Shown piece by piece: positions 1 through 7,683 of a stretch of 10,649 nucleotides of DNA. Numbering within the stretch: the stretch's first letter is position 1; every line of letters begins with the position of its first letter. Made by a program: the position numbers and the translations under genes. The notes under the pieces were generated by a model, which saw nothing but the letters and a program-made list of their open reading frames with translations, was not told where the DNA came from and ran no database searches. Source of the stretch: Alphaproteobacteria bacterium (GTDB lineage Bacteria > Pseudomonadota > Alphaproteobacteria > UBA11222); assembly GCA_003454415.1 (NCBI GenBank), contig DMKG01000094.1, forward strand, positions 937 through 11,585. The letters run 5' to 3'.

Positions 1-1083
1 TGTGGGTCCTTCGTTCACTTCATAAGTAATGTCGATCTTGCGCTCTTCCTTGCGCCGGGTGATCTTGGGACGAATGTCAACGAACGCATAACCCAGCTCG
101 CCCGCAGCGAACGTCATCTCTTCGACGGTATCGTCAATCAGCTTGGCGTTATAGAGCTCCCCGGATCTGGACTTGATCTTGTCCCGCAGCATGTCAGGAT
201 TGATTCTCTCCAGTTCGCTCGTGATGCCGATCTCGCCAAAATCATAAAGCGGTCCCTCGTCGACGACGAAAGTGATGAAGAACTGGTCTCGGTCGCGGGT
301 CAGCTCTGCAACTGCCGAAACCACGCGGAAATCCGCATAACCATGACTGAGGTAAAAGCGGCGCAGCTGTTCGCGGTCAAACACCAGCCGATCCGGATCG
401 TAATTGTCCCGCGACGCCAGAATATTCCACCAGCGTGAAACCTGCGTGGAAATTTCACCGCGCAACCTGGCGTCCGAAAAATGCCGGTTGCCGATGAAAT
501 AGATCTGCCGGATGCCCGTCACCGCGCCTTCCTTGATCTCGAAGACAAGATCGACCCGGTTTTGCGGCAGCTGGATCACCTTGGGCTCAACGGTTGCAGC
601 AAACCGGCCGGAGCGGCGGTACACCTCGATGATGCGTTTCAGATCTTCCTGCACCCGCGCCCGGGTATAGACAACGCGCGCCTTCAGCTGCACTTCCTTT
701 TCAAGGTTTTCATCCTTGATTGCGGAATTGCCTTCGAATGCTACGCGGTTGATGATGGGATTTTCAACGATATTGACGACGAGCGAAGTTCCTTCGCGGC
801 GAATCGCCACATCGGCGAACAGCCCGGTGGCGAACAGCGTCTTCAGGGATTGATCGATCTTCACATCGTCAAATTCATCCCCTGCGCGCACCACCATATA
901 GGAACGCACGGTATCGGGTTCGATTCGCTGATTGCCGCTGACCTGTATGTCAGTGATGATTTGCGCTGAGGCGCTTCCCATGGAGAGGGCCGCCAGCAGC
1001 ATTCCCCCGATAGCGACGGAAAGAAGGCGCCGCGGCGGCGCCATTCTGGTCAATCTGAAGAAGGATAAGAGAAAGTGCTTCAT
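1..1083 (-). CDS. bamA: BamA, outer-membrane protein assembly factor (5' part; gene runs off the window)
   Basis: BamA is the core of the BAM complex, which folds and inserts beta-barrel proteins into the outer membrane. I translated the minus strand from ATG at 1083 and read 361 codons with no stop before the window edge. Residues 1-40 form a signal peptide: a basic start, a hydrophobic core and an ASA cleavage site before Q41. About four POTRA repeats follow (roughly 41-108, 109-187, 188-277 and 278-360), with typical POTRA phrases such as VSGNQRIEPDTV, VAFEGNSAIKDENL and IYFIGNRHFSD. The fifth POTRA and the C-terminal barrel lie outside the window. The start is 15 nt after the rseP stop and has no clear Shine-Dalgarno, which suggests coupling to rseP; ATG at codon 14 is an alternative that still leaves a usable signal peptide. 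The rseP-bamA order is standard in Proteobacteria. Confidence 0.95.
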   Translation of the reverse strand, partial: MKHFLLSFFRLTRMAPPRRLLSVAIGGMLLAALSMGSASAQIITDIQVSGNQRIEPDTVRSYMVVRAGDEFDDVKIDQSLKTLFATGLFADVAIRREGTSLVVNIVENPIINRVAFEGNSAIKDENLEKEVQLKARVVYTRARVQEDLKRIIEVYRRSGRFAATVEPKVIQLPQNRVDLVFEIKEGAVTGIRQIYFIGNRHFSDARLRGEISTQVSRWWNILASRDNYDPDRLVFDREQLRRFYLSHGYADFRVVSAVAELTRDRDQFFITFVVDEGPLYDFGEIGITSELERINPDMLRDKIKSRSGELYNAKLIDDTVEEMTFAAGELGYAFVDIRPKITRRKEERKIDITYEVNEGPT

Positions 1084-1098
1084 GTGCCGGAAATATAC

Positions 1099-2244
1099 TC
1101 AAGAAAACAAACCCGCAAGAAAATCCACCACACGAAGATTCACCAGATCATTCCAGGTTACAAAGACAATAAGTGTGGTAATCGCTGCAAATCCGATTCG
1201 ATAGCTGAAATCAAGCACCCGCGCGCTGACTGGCCGCCGCATCACAGCCTCTATTCCATAGAACAATATATGCCCGCCGTCCAGCATGGGCACAGGGAAC
1301 AGATTCAGTAATCCAATACTTACCGATAGAACGCCCATCAGGTGGATCAGCGCTGGCAGGCTTACCTGCGCCACCTGACCCGACATCTGCGCTATCCGCA
1401 GCGGCCCCCCCAGTTGTTCGGCGCTTTCCTTGCCGGTGATCATGCGCCCAAGATAGACGAAGGTCTGATCGATGATGAAATAGACTTCCTGCGTCCCCAG
1501 CTCCAGGGCTTTTAAAGGACCGACCGATTCGGTTATCTGGTCTTCAGGATTGTTCGCCCTGACGATGCCGATCAGCCCTCTGCGCTGCACATTGCCGAAC
1601 GCGTCGGTAAATTCATCTACGCGGGGAACGACCTCCAGGGTGAGTTCCCGGCCGTCACGCGATATCAGCATGTGGAGGGTTTCCCCGGCGCTCAACATCA
1701 CCCGGCGCTGCACGTCGGAGAAGCTTTCTATGTTTTCATCATCGACCTTAAGGATGATATCGCCGTGCTGAAATCCGGCCTGTTCCGCCGCACTGCCCGG
1801 CTGAACACTATCTACTTTGGCGGGGATCGTACTGCGGCCATAAATGAACAGAAGCGATGCGAAGATGAGTACGCCAAGAATGAAATTGCTGACCGGTCCG
1901 GCCGCGACAATGGCAAGCCTGTTGCTCACCGGTTTATGGTGGAAACTGATCCGCCTGTCCTCATCTGACATATGCGAGAGCTGGCTTTGATCAGGGGTGC
2001 TCGCAGCCGATTCGTCCCCCCAGAACTTGACATAACCCCCAAGCGGCAGCCAGCCCAGCTTCCATCTAGTGCCATGGGCGTCATACCGTCCCCAGATCTC
2101 ACGTCCGAAGCCGATAGAGAAGGTTTCCACGCGAACGCCGCACAGCCTCGCCACCAGAAAATGGCCAAGTTCGTGAAAGAACACCACAACCGTCAATACG
2201 GACAAAAAAGCGAGGATATAGATCAGGAATCCGCCCGAGAGCAC
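1099..2244 (-). CDS. rseP: RseP/MmpA-type site-2 intramembrane zinc metalloprotease
   Basis: This is an inner-membrane site-2 protease of the M50 family. It cleaves anti-sigma factors and other membrane proteins within the bilayer. The 381-residue protein carries the zinc motif HELGH at residues 24-28 in the first membrane helix. The partner motif NLFPVPMLDGG runs from N314 to G324, with D322 as the third zinc ligand. A single PDZ domain spans about 140-208; E. coli RseP has two PDZ domains and about 450 residues, while alphaproteobacterial forms such as Caulobacter MmpA are shorter like this one. Further membrane segments lie near 109-135, 295-320 and 350-369. The start is GTG at 2244, supported by a good GAGGAG Shine-Dalgarno 6 nt upstream. 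It follows dxr by 37 nt and precedes bamA by 15 nt. The substrate here cannot be told from the sequence. Confidence 0.95.
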   Translation of the reverse strand: MLSGGFLIYILAFLSVLTVVVFFHELGHFLVARLCGVRVETFSIGFGREIWGRYDAHGTRWKLGWLPLGGYVKFWGDESAASTPDQSQLSHMSDEDRRISFHHKPVSNRLAIVAAGPVSNFILGVLIFASLLFIYGRSTIPAKVDSVQPGSAAEQAGFQHGDIILKVDDENIESFSDVQRRVMLSAGETLHMLISRDGRELTLEVVPRVDEFTDAFGNVQRRGLIGIVRANNPEDQITESVGPLKALELGTQEVYFIIDQTFVYLGRMITGKESAEQLGGPLRIAQMSGQVAQVSLPALIHLMGVLSVSIGLLNLFPVPMLDGGHILFYGIEAVMRRPVSARVLDFSYRIGFAAITTLIVFVTWNDLVNLRVVDFLAGLFS

Positions 2245-2250
2245 TGTTTT

Positions 2251-2256
2251 CTCCTC
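2251..2256 (-). promoter_or_regulatory. Shine-Dalgarno of rseP (fixes a GTG start)
   Basis: The minus strand reads GAGGAG here, followed by 6 nt (AAAACA) and then GTG at 2244-2242. The match to anti-SD and the spacing are both good. This makes the GTG the likely start of rseP, since no ATG lies near the N-terminal membrane helix. It sits in the 37-nt gap after the dxr stop, so rseP has its own ribosome entry site. Confidence 0.8.
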
Positions 2257-2281
2257 TTTTTTCCAAACGCCTTAACGCGTG

Positions 2282-3487
2282 TTAGAGCTGCTGGATATAT
2301 TCATTCGCATAGGCGCGTCCGGCGGCGTCCACTTCAAGAATGTCCTCCAGACCGCTCAGCGGGCGCGTGCCATGCCCCATCATTTTCTTGCTTGCAATCC
2401 CAAGGGTCTGTTCCACCACCTGGGCGATATTCAGAAAACCTATCCGTCCGGCCAGGAAACCTGCGACCGCAACTTCGTTCGCCGCATTCAGAACCGCAGG
2501 CGCGCCGCCGCCCTGCGCAAGGGCTTCTTTCGCCAAACGTAAGGCCGGAAAACGGCATAAATCGGGCGTCTCGAAAGTTAATTGTCCCAGCGCCACCAGA
2601 TCCAGCTTCGCCACAGGGGCCGGCAATCGGTCCGGCCAGCCAAGGGCATAGGCGATGGGCGTGCGCATATCCGGGGAAGCCATCTGCGCCAGGACAGATC
2701 CATCCACATAGGACACCATGCTGTGAATCACCGATTGCGGATGAACGACCACATCTATCTGGTCTTTTTTAACCGGAAAAAGATGATAGGCTTCAATTAT
2801 TTCTAAGCCTTTATTCATGTAAGTTGCGCAGTCGATCGAGATTTTTGCGCCCATCCGCCAGTTTGGATGCGCAAGGGCTTGCGCCGGGGTCGCCACCGCC
2901 ATCTGATCGAGCGAAGCCGTACGAAATGGCCCGCCCGAGGCGGTCAGGGTGATTTTTTCCACCCCCTGCGGACGGTTTCCATCAAAGACCTGAAATATCG
3001 CATTATGTTCTGAATCCACCGGCAGCAGGGTCGCTCCTTCGCGCCGCACAATATCCATCAGGTAATCCCCTGCACAAACGAGGCACTCCTTATTGGCGAT
3101 GGCGACAGTTCTGCCTTGCGCTACGGCTGTCAGCGTTGGCGCGAGCCCCGCTGCGCCCACAATCGCCGCCATGATCCAGTCCGCCGGGCGTGCGGCGGCT
3201 TCCTGCACCGTATGAGGGCCGGCCGCCGTTTCAATGCCCGTTCCCGAAAGCCCATCACGTAAAGCCATGTATTTTTCCGGATTGCCGATGACCGCCAATC
3301 GGGGCTTTACCTGCTTGGCCGCGGTAATGAGTTGATCCACATTCGTATGGGCCGTCAGCGCCTCTACCGAATAAAGATGGGGATTCCGGACGATCAGATC
3401 GATGGTGCTCCGCCCTACCGAGCCGGTCGCGCCAAGGATCGTCACCTTTTTCCGGGAAGGGATGGGATAAGGGGCGGTTCGGCTCAT
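2282..3487 (-). CDS. dxr: 1-deoxy-D-xylulose 5-phosphate reductoisomerase (Dxr/IspC)
   Basis: Dxr converts DXP to 2-C-methyl-D-erythritol 4-phosphate with NADPH and a divalent metal. This is the committed step of the cytosolic MEP isoprenoid pathway and the target of fosmidomycin. The 401-residue length is normal for the family. Visible motifs are the NADPH loop GATGSVG (19-25), NKE (132-134), the metal-binding PVDSEHNA with D158 and E160, the phosphate-binding TASGGPF (183-188), HPNWRMGAKISID (207-219), E232 in the MNKGLEIIEA helix (third metal ligand), and HPQSVIHS (249-256). The frame stays open for 123 more codons upstream, but that stretch overlaps cdsA and matches nothing in Dxr. I therefore start at ATG 3487, which overlaps the cdsA stop as ATGA. 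There is no clear Shine-Dalgarno, so translation probably depends on coupling to cdsA. Product flow to UppS, two genes upstream, fits an isoprenoid/envelope operon. Confidence 0.97.
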   Translation of the reverse strand: MSRTAPYPIPSRKKVTILGATGSVGRSTIDLIVRNPHLYSVEALTAHTNVDQLITAAKQVKPRLAVIGNPEKYMALRDGLSGTGIETAAGPHTVQEAAARPADWIMAAIVGAAGLAPTLTAVAQGRTVAIANKECLVCAGDYLMDIVRREGATLLPVDSEHNAIFQVFDGNRPQGVEKITLTASGGPFRTASLDQMAVATPAQALAHPNWRMGAKISIDCATYMNKGLEIIEAYHLFPVKKDQIDVVVHPQSVIHSMVSYVDGSVLAQMASPDMRTPIAYALGWPDRLPAPVAKLDLVALGQLTFETPDLCRFPALRLAKEALAQGGGAPAVLNAANEVAVAGFLAGRIGFLNIAQVVEQTLGIASKKMMGHGTRPLSGLEDILEVDAAGRAYANEYIQQL

Positions 3488-4347
3488 GGAAAAACGGGCG
3501 CGCCGAGAAGGACGAAAAGCAGCATCAGGGGGGCTGCGGACAACAACCCGTCTACCCGGTCCAGAACACCGCCATGACCGGGAATCATATTGCTCATATC
3601 CTTCACCCCAAAATGACGCTTGATCATTGATTCTGCTATATCTCCAGCCTGCGCGCAACCGCCCAGAACCATGCTCGCAATCGCCACGGCAAGCGCGCCG
3701 CCAGCGCCAAATAATCCAAACCCCGCCCCGACAAGCCCTGACAGCGCCATGCCGCCGATCAGGCCAGCCCAGGTCTTGTTCGGACTGGCGCGCGGCGCAA
3801 GCTTGGGACCGCCAATGGCGCGTCCGGCAAAATACGCCCCGATGTCCATAGCCCATACCAGTAATAGCAGCCAGAGGATTAACAGAAAGCCTATATCCGG
3901 CTGCGCCCGTATCCAGACCATGGCGCAGGGACCAAGTGAGATATAAGGGATCCCGGCCAGCCGCCAGCCAGCCGGCTTATCCCGCAGCCACGCCAGTCCA
4001 CCGCCAAGCGCCATCCCGGACAGAATGACCATCCCCGCCCAGAGTAAAGACCCGCCCTGGCCGTCAGAACCAGGCGTCAAAAGAAGGTGGACCGTCAGCA
4101 ACGCGCCCAGACCAGTCACGGCAATCAGGGCCGCATCCAGCCCCCAATCCGGGCCACAGGTGACCCGCGCCCATTCATAAGCCATCAGGAGGACAGACAG
4201 CGCAAGCAGGAGCAGATAGGCAATCCCCCCCAGCCACACCGCCCCCAGCGCCACCGGCGCCAACGCCAGTGCGGACAGCGCCCGCAATCTGAGATCGGCT
4301 GGGAGTTTTGCCTTTTCCCCCGCCGCGCCTGTCAGAACGGATTTCAT
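3484..4347 (-). CDS. cdsA: Phosphatidate cytidylyltransferase (CDP-diacylglycerol synthase)
   Basis: CdsA is an integral inner-membrane enzyme that joins CTP and phosphatidic acid to give CDP-diacylglycerol, the precursor of all the main phospholipids. The C-terminal family signature is complete: S240-M-I-K-R, then K249-D, then PGHGG (256-260), ending D263-R-V-D266. SPNKTWAGLIGG (188-199) and the acidic positions D168 and D236 also match the family. Many hydrophobic segments cover roughly 22-60, 71-90, 101-120, 133-146, 152-176, 194-232 and 268-284. With ATG 4347 the protein has 287 residues, a usual length. That ATG has no well-placed Shine-Dalgarno; TTG at 4356 has GGAG about 9 nt upstream and is a fair alternative. 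The reading frame continues upstream into uppS, but that part is not CdsA-like. It lies 44 nt after uppS and overlaps dxr by 4 nt. Confidence 0.95.
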   Translation of the reverse strand: MKSVLTGAAGEKAKLPADLRLRALSALALAPVALGAVWLGGIAYLLLLALSVLLMAYEWARVTCGPDWGLDAALIAVTGLGALLTVHLLLTPGSDGQGGSLLWAGMVILSGMALGGGLAWLRDKPAGWRLAGIPYISLGPCAMVWIRAQPDIGFLLILWLLLLVWAMDIGAYFAGRAIGGPKLAPRASPNKTWAGLIGGMALSGLVGAGFGLFGAGGALAVAIASMVLGGCAQAGDIAESMIKRHFGVKDMSNMIPGHGGVLDRVDGLLSAAPLMLLFVLLGAPVFP

Positions 4348-4391
4348 TTCAGTCAAATCTGGAGGCTCCACAAACCGCCCCGTGCGCGATT

Positions 4392-5147
4392 TCAGACATT
4401 GCTGGTGGCTCCAAAGCGCCGGTCCCGCTGATTGAACAGGTCTATCGCCTGTTGCAATGCGCGCTTGTCGAAGTCCGGCCAGAGCACATCCATGAAAATC
4501 AGTTCCGAATAAGCGGCCTGCCACAACATGAAATTACTCAGCCGCTGCTCGCCGCTGGTGCGGATGATCAGATCAGGATCGGGCAGATCCCTGGTGGCGA
4601 GCCGGTTCGCGAACACTTCCTGTGAAATCTGCTCTGGCTGCAAACGTCCCTCCGCCACCTCTGACGCGAGACTGCGCGCCGCCGCGACAATGTCATACTG
4701 GCCGCCATAATTTACCGCGATGGTGAAGATCAGGCGCTCATTCTGCCGGGTTTTCGTCTCGGCGTTTTCGATCAGTTCGGTAAGATCAGGCGCCAGGTCT
4801 TTGCGTTCGCCAATAAATCTTATCCGCACCGATTGCCGGTTCAACTCATCCACCTCGCGCTGCAGATAGCTGCGCAGCAGCCACATGAGATCATCCACTT
4901 CCTCAGCCGGGCGTTTCCAGTTCTCCGAGGAAAAAGCGAAGAGCGTCAAATAGGGAATGCCCATCTCGGCGCAGGCGGTAACCGTGCGGCGCACGGCTTC
5001 CGCGCCTTCCCGGTGGCCCAGGGAGCGGGGCATGAAACGGCGTTTCGCCCATCGTCCATTACCATCCATGATAATGGCGACATGGCCGGGAAGATTCGCC
5101 CCCTCCCCATTCACGCCCTGGCCGGAAATTTTGGTCAAACCACTCAA
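4392..5147 (-). CDS. uppS: Isoprenyl transferase, cis-prenyltransferase (undecaprenyl diphosphate synthase)
   Basis: UppS adds isopentenyl units to farnesyl diphosphate with cis geometry. The C55 product is the lipid carrier for peptidoglycan and other surface polymers. The protein has 251 residues with the cis-prenyltransferase motifs in order: [11 protein letters not shown] (27-37, with catalytic D28), a [10 protein letters not shown] helix, [22 protein letters not shown], and the C-terminal block from [15 protein letters not shown] to DVLWPDF. The RTSGE arginine and glutamate are diphosphate/Mg-binding positions in the family. No ATG lies upstream of the catalytic motif, since the first is M27 itself. 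I place the start at TTG 5147, whose last two bases with the next A form the frr stop (TTGA). GTG at codon 12 (5114) is an alternative. Function is near certain; exact product chain length is inferred. Confidence 0.96.
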   Translation of the reverse strand: MSGLTKISGQGVNGEGANLPGHVAIIMDGNGRWAKRRFMPRSLGHREGAEAVRRTVTACAEMGIPYLTLFAFSSENWKRPAEEVDDLMWLLRSYLQREVDELNRQSVRIRFIGERKDLAPDLTELIENAETKTRQNERLIFTIAVNYGGQYDIVAAARSLASEVAEGRLQPEQISQEVFANRLATRDLPDPDLIIRTSGEQRLSNFMLWQAAYSELIFMDVLWPDFDKRALQQAIDLFNQRDRRFGATSNV

Positions 5148-5713
5148 ACCTGCATGATTTCCTGTTCTTTTGCACTCAGCGCCTGATCGACCCGTTTGAT
5201 CAGGGCGTCAGTCAACGCCTGGATTTCCTCGGCCCAGATTTTCTGGTCGTCTTCACTCATATGGCCGTCTTTTTCCAGACGCTTGAGATGGTCAAGACCA
5301 TGCCGGCGGACATTTCGCACGGCGATCCTTGTATCTTCTGCGTATTTTCCGGCGACTTTGGTCAATTCCTTGCGCCGTTCCGCATTCAGGGCCGGGATCG
5401 GCAGACGTATCAGCGTTCCATCTACTGCGGGGTTGAGGCCGAGGCCGGATTTCTGAATGGCTTTGTCCACTGCCGACACATTGCTTTTATCCCAGACCTG
5501 AATGCTGATCATTCGTGGATCCGGAACCGTGACGGTGCCAAGCTGATTGACCGGCATTTTCGCACCGCCATAAACTTCCACCATGATGGGATCAAGAATG
5601 CCTGCGCTGGCGCGCCCGGTGCGAATGCTGGCCAATTCGTGCTTGAAGGCGTTGAAGGCCCCTTCCATTCTGCGTTGCAGATCGTCGATATCGAAATCTT
5701 CCGCTTCAGACAT
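5144..5713 (-). CDS. frr: Ribosome recycling factor
   Basis: RRF acts with EF-G to split the post-termination 70S ribosome so that subunits can be reused. The 189-residue protein is close to the family length of about 185. Recognisable blocks are the N-terminal helix ending in [13 protein letters not shown] (29-41), the domain II segment [35 protein letters not shown], and the helix with [16 protein letters not shown] and [11 protein letters not shown], which holds the conserved arginines that contact 23S rRNA. The start is ATG 5713, only 3 nt after the pyrH stop. Its Shine-Dalgarno AGGTGA overlaps that stop codon, so translation is probably coupled to pyrH. Its own stop overlaps the uppS TTG start. 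The tsf-pyrH-frr order is widely conserved in bacteria. Confidence 0.97.
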   Translation of the reverse strand: MSEAEDFDIDDLQRRMEGAFNAFKHELASIRTGRASAGILDPIMVEVYGGAKMPVNQLGTVTVPDPRMISIQVWDKSNVSAVDKAIQKSGLGLNPAVDGTLIRLPIPALNAERRKELTKVAGKYAEDTRIAVRNVRRHGLDHLKRLEKDGHMSEDDQKIWAEEIQALTDALIKRVDQALSAKEQEIMQV

Positions 5714-5716
5714 GTC

Positions 5717-6463
5717 TCACCTATCGATCAGCGTAAAAACGCCCCTGCCGGAAACCAGTTCGGCAAGCATACCCGTGTTCCGGTTGCTGTAGACCAGGAT
5801 CGGGATATTGTTTTCCCTGCAAAGGCTGACGGCGGCGGCGTCCATGATCCGCAGGTCCTTCGCCAGGACATCGGTAAATGTCAACCGGTCGTAACGCACC
5901 GCCTTCGGATCGGTTTTCGGATCCGCCGAATAGACGCCATCCACCTGGGTGGCCTTCAACAGAACATCGCACTGCATTTCCGAAGCCCGCAGCGCGGCGG
6001 CAGTATCGGTAGTGAAATACGGATTGCCCGTACCGGCGGCGAAGATGACGACTTCTCCCGCCTGCATGCGCCGCATGGCTTCCCGCTGGGAAAACGTTTC
6101 GCAGACCGCCTCCATGGGAATGGCGGACATAGCGCGGGAGGCGACGCCGTTGCGCGACAACCCATCCTGCAAGGCCAGCGCGTTGATCACGGTGGCCAGC
6201 ATTCCCATGTGATCGGCGGTGGTGCGCGCCATTCCGTCCGCCGCCTCAGACATGCCCCGAAAAATATTCCCTCCCCCAACAACCAGAGCCACCTCCGCCC
6301 CCAGCGCGAGGGCGCCCTTCAATTCCACGGCGATGTGGTCAATCCCGGAACGGTCCAGACCAAAGGCGCGCGCTCCCATCATCGCCTCGCCGGAAACTTT
6401 CAGCAATAAACGCCGCCAGCGCAGAGGCTTGCCGGACAGTTTCTGTGATTCTTCAGAAGGCAT
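5717..6463 (-). CDS. pyrH: Uridylate kinase (UMP kinase)
   Basis: PyrH phosphorylates UMP to UDP using ATP in the cytosol. It belongs to the amino-acid-kinase fold and works as a hexamer, allosterically controlled by GTP and UTP in the family. Motifs seen are [12 protein letters not shown] (19-30, phosphate-binding lysine K22), [10 protein letters not shown] (61-70), [29 protein letters not shown] (144-156, UMP-binding), [13 protein letters not shown] (170-182) and [10 protein letters not shown] near the C-terminus. ATG 6463 gives 248 residues, in line with the family. In-frame ATGs at 6502, 6499 and 6547 would add N-terminal residues with no family counterpart. None of the candidate starts has a strong Shine-Dalgarno, so the start is less certain than the gene. 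A 102-nt gap with an inverted repeat separates it from tsf, and frr follows after 3 nt. Confidence 0.96.
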   Translation of the reverse strand: MPSEESQKLSGKPLRWRRLLLKVSGEAMMGARAFGLDRSGIDHIAVELKGALALGAEVALVVGGGNIFRGMSEAADGMARTTADHMGMLATVINALALQDGLSRNGVASRAMSAIPMEAVCETFSQREAMRRMQAGEVVIFAAGTGNPYFTTDTAAALRASEMQCDVLLKATQVDGVYSADPKTDPKAVRYDRLTFTDVLAKDLRIMDAAAVSLCRENNIPILVYSNRNTGMLAELVSGRGVFTLIDR

Positions 6464-6506
6464 CAGTCTCAGGCCATAGGGGGAAACGCCAGACCGCATC
6501 ATGCGC

Positions 6507-6538
6507 GGCTGGGCGGTAGTATGAATCAAGGCCCAGCC
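6507..6538 (-). repeat. 8-bp inverted repeat in the tsf-pyrH gap, with a weak candidate promoter
   Basis: GGCTGGGC (6507-6514) and GCCCAGCC (6531-6538) are perfect complements separated by 16 nt. In the minus-strand transcript this could form a GC-rich hairpin between tsf and pyrH. No U-run follows, so it is not a normal intrinsic terminator. A poor sigma-70-like pair overlaps it: TTGCCT (6542-6547) and CATACT (6518-6523), spaced 18 nt on the minus strand. It could be an mRNA-stabilising or processing hairpin, an operator for a pyrH promoter, or chance. Confidence 0.45.
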
Positions 6539-6565
6539 CAAAGGCAATCGGCATTGCGGGCCCGT

Positions 6566-7492
6566 TCAATTTCCTGCTGCTGCGGCCACCTCGGCGGCGA
6601 AATCGCTTTCCTCCCTGGCAATGCCTTCGCCCAGCAGAAAACGTACAAAACCCGTGATTTTAATTGGGGCGCCCAGTTCCTTTGCCTTGGCGTTGACTGC
6701 CTTTTCCACGGTCAGGTCCGGATCCAGCACCCACGCCTGGGAAAGCAGCACCACCTCTTCATAGAATTTGCGGATACGGCCTTCGATCATCTTTTCGATG
6801 ATATTGTCAGGTTTACCCGATTCGCGGGCCTGCTCGATGAGAACGGCCCGTTCCCGCTGCACCACTTCCTGATCGAGCGCATCCGGCGTCAGGGCAAGCG
6901 GCGCCGAGGCGGCGATATGCATCGCAACCTGCCTGCCGAACTCATTGAGCTTGCCTGCGCCCGCAGCCGATTCCAGGGCCACAATCACCCCCATCTTTCC
7001 AAGCCCCGGGGCGGCCTGATTGTGAACGTAAGTGGCGACAACCCCCTGTCCCACGGAAAGATAGGCCGTGCGGCGGACATTCATGTTTTCTCCGATGGCG
7101 CCCACCATTTCCGCGACATAATCGCCGGCACTGCGGTCACTCTCCGGGTATTTCGCCGCCAGCAGGGCGGCCAGATCGCCCTTGGCGGCAAGCGCAAGCC
7201 CGCCAAGCGTGGAGGCGATCGCCTGAAATTTTTCCGAACGCGCGGCAAAATCGGTTTCGGAGTTGAGTTCCACCAGGGCGGCCTCCCCACCTTCTCCCGC
7301 GACGCTGATCAGACCTTCGGCCGCCACCCTGCCGGCTTTTTTCGCCGCCTTGGCCAGACCCTTAGCCCGAAGCCAGTCAACGGCGGCCGTCATATCGCCA
7401 TTGGTCTCCTGCAAGGCTTTCTTGCAATCCATCATCCCGGCGCCCGTGCTTTCGCGCAGATCCTTGATCAATGCGGTTGTGATTTCAGCCAT
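6566..7492 (-). CDS. tsf: Elongation factor Ts
   Basis: EF-Ts is the nucleotide exchange factor that releases GDP from EF-Tu during elongation. The protein has 308 residues, in the usual range for full-length proteobacterial EF-Ts. The N-terminal UBA-like domain holds [16 protein letters not shown] (12-27) and a [16 protein letters not shown] stretch. The core has the signature [11 protein letters not shown], which contains the TDF residues that contact EF-Tu. The coiled-coil and C-terminal part ([44 protein letters not shown]) are also typical. ATG 7492 is preceded by TGAGGA with 5 nt spacing, so the in-frame TTG at 7504 is not needed. It follows rpsB by 191 nt, the usual rpsB-tsf pairing. 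Confidence 0.97.
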   Translation of the reverse strand: MAEITTALIKDLRESTGAGMMDCKKALQETNGDMTAAVDWLRAKGLAKAAKKAGRVAAEGLISVAGEGGEAALVELNSETDFAARSEKFQAIASTLGGLALAAKGDLAALLAAKYPESDRSAGDYVAEMVGAIGENMNVRRTAYLSVGQGVVATYVHNQAAPGLGKMGVIVALESAAGAGKLNEFGRQVAMHIAASAPLALTPDALDQEVVQRERAVLIEQARESGKPDNIIEKMIEGRIRKFYEEVVLLSQAWVLDPDLTVEKAVNAKAKELGAPIKITGFVRFLLGEGIAREESDFAAEVAAAAGN

Positions 7493-7497
7493 GCAAT

Positions 7498-7503
7498 TCC
7501 TCA
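7498..7503 (-). promoter_or_regulatory. Shine-Dalgarno of tsf
   Basis: The minus strand reads TGAGGA, then ATTGC, then ATG at 7492. This well-placed site decides the ATG at 7492 over the in-frame TTG at 7504, which overlaps the Shine-Dalgarno itself. Confidence 0.75.
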
Positions 7504-7608
7504 AAATTTATTCAGGATGGATAGGTGACGAAGCGGGTTCAGATCACCAGAACAGAATCCGTTCAAAATGAACCTGTATCCTGCCCTTGCTGTCCGGTCG
7601 TTTCAGTG

Positions 7609-7635
7609 CGCCATGGCTTCTTCCGCCATGGCTTC
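7609..7635 (-). repeat. Tandem 12-bp repeat that can also fold as a hairpin, rpsB-tsf gap
   Basis: On the plus strand CGCCATGGCTTC occurs at 7609-7620 and again at 7624-7635, 3 nt apart. Each copy contains the palindrome GCCATGGC (7610-7617 and 7625-7632). The two copies can therefore pair as an 8-bp stem with a 7-nt loop in the transcript. No U-run follows on the minus strand, so it is not a canonical terminator. It lies in the 191-nt gap (7493-7683), where I see no gene. It may be a partial terminator, a processing site, or a slipped duplication. Confidence 0.55.
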
Positions 7636-7683
7636 CACTCAGCAGGTCCGCATATGAATGCCGCCATCCAGACACAGACCTAT

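Noticed and set aside
1972..2772. Plus-strand open frame opposite rseP and dxr (266 codons)
   Set aside because: It is a shadow across two conserved genes, with low-complexity Pro/Arg-rich translation and no recognisable domain.
3488..3856. N-terminal extension of the dxr frame by 123 codons
   Set aside because: It lies entirely inside cdsA in another frame, has no Dxr family counterpart, and the ATGA overlap start at 3487 gives the normal 401 residues.
4372..4524. Upstream extension of the cdsA frame into uppS
   Set aside because: It overlaps the uppS C-terminal coding region and is not CdsA-like; 287 residues is already full length.
5261..6409. Long plus-strand open frame opposite frr and pyrH (382 codons)
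   Set aside because: It is antisense to two certain genes, crosses their boundary, and matches no family; such frames are common in GC-rich coding DNA.
6464..6547. 28-residue N-terminal extension of pyrH
   Set aside because: UMP kinases start shortly before the LLKVSGEA motif, and the extra part covers the inverted repeat in the gap.
6521..7528. Plus-strand open frame opposite tsf (335 codons)
   Set aside because: It mirrors the whole tsf gene and its composition is what codon bias on the other strand would give.
7609..7629. Tiny frame reading MAEEAMAH in the rpsB-tsf gap
   Set aside because: It is eight codons generated by the tandem repeat, with a stop just upstream and no ribosome-binding site.
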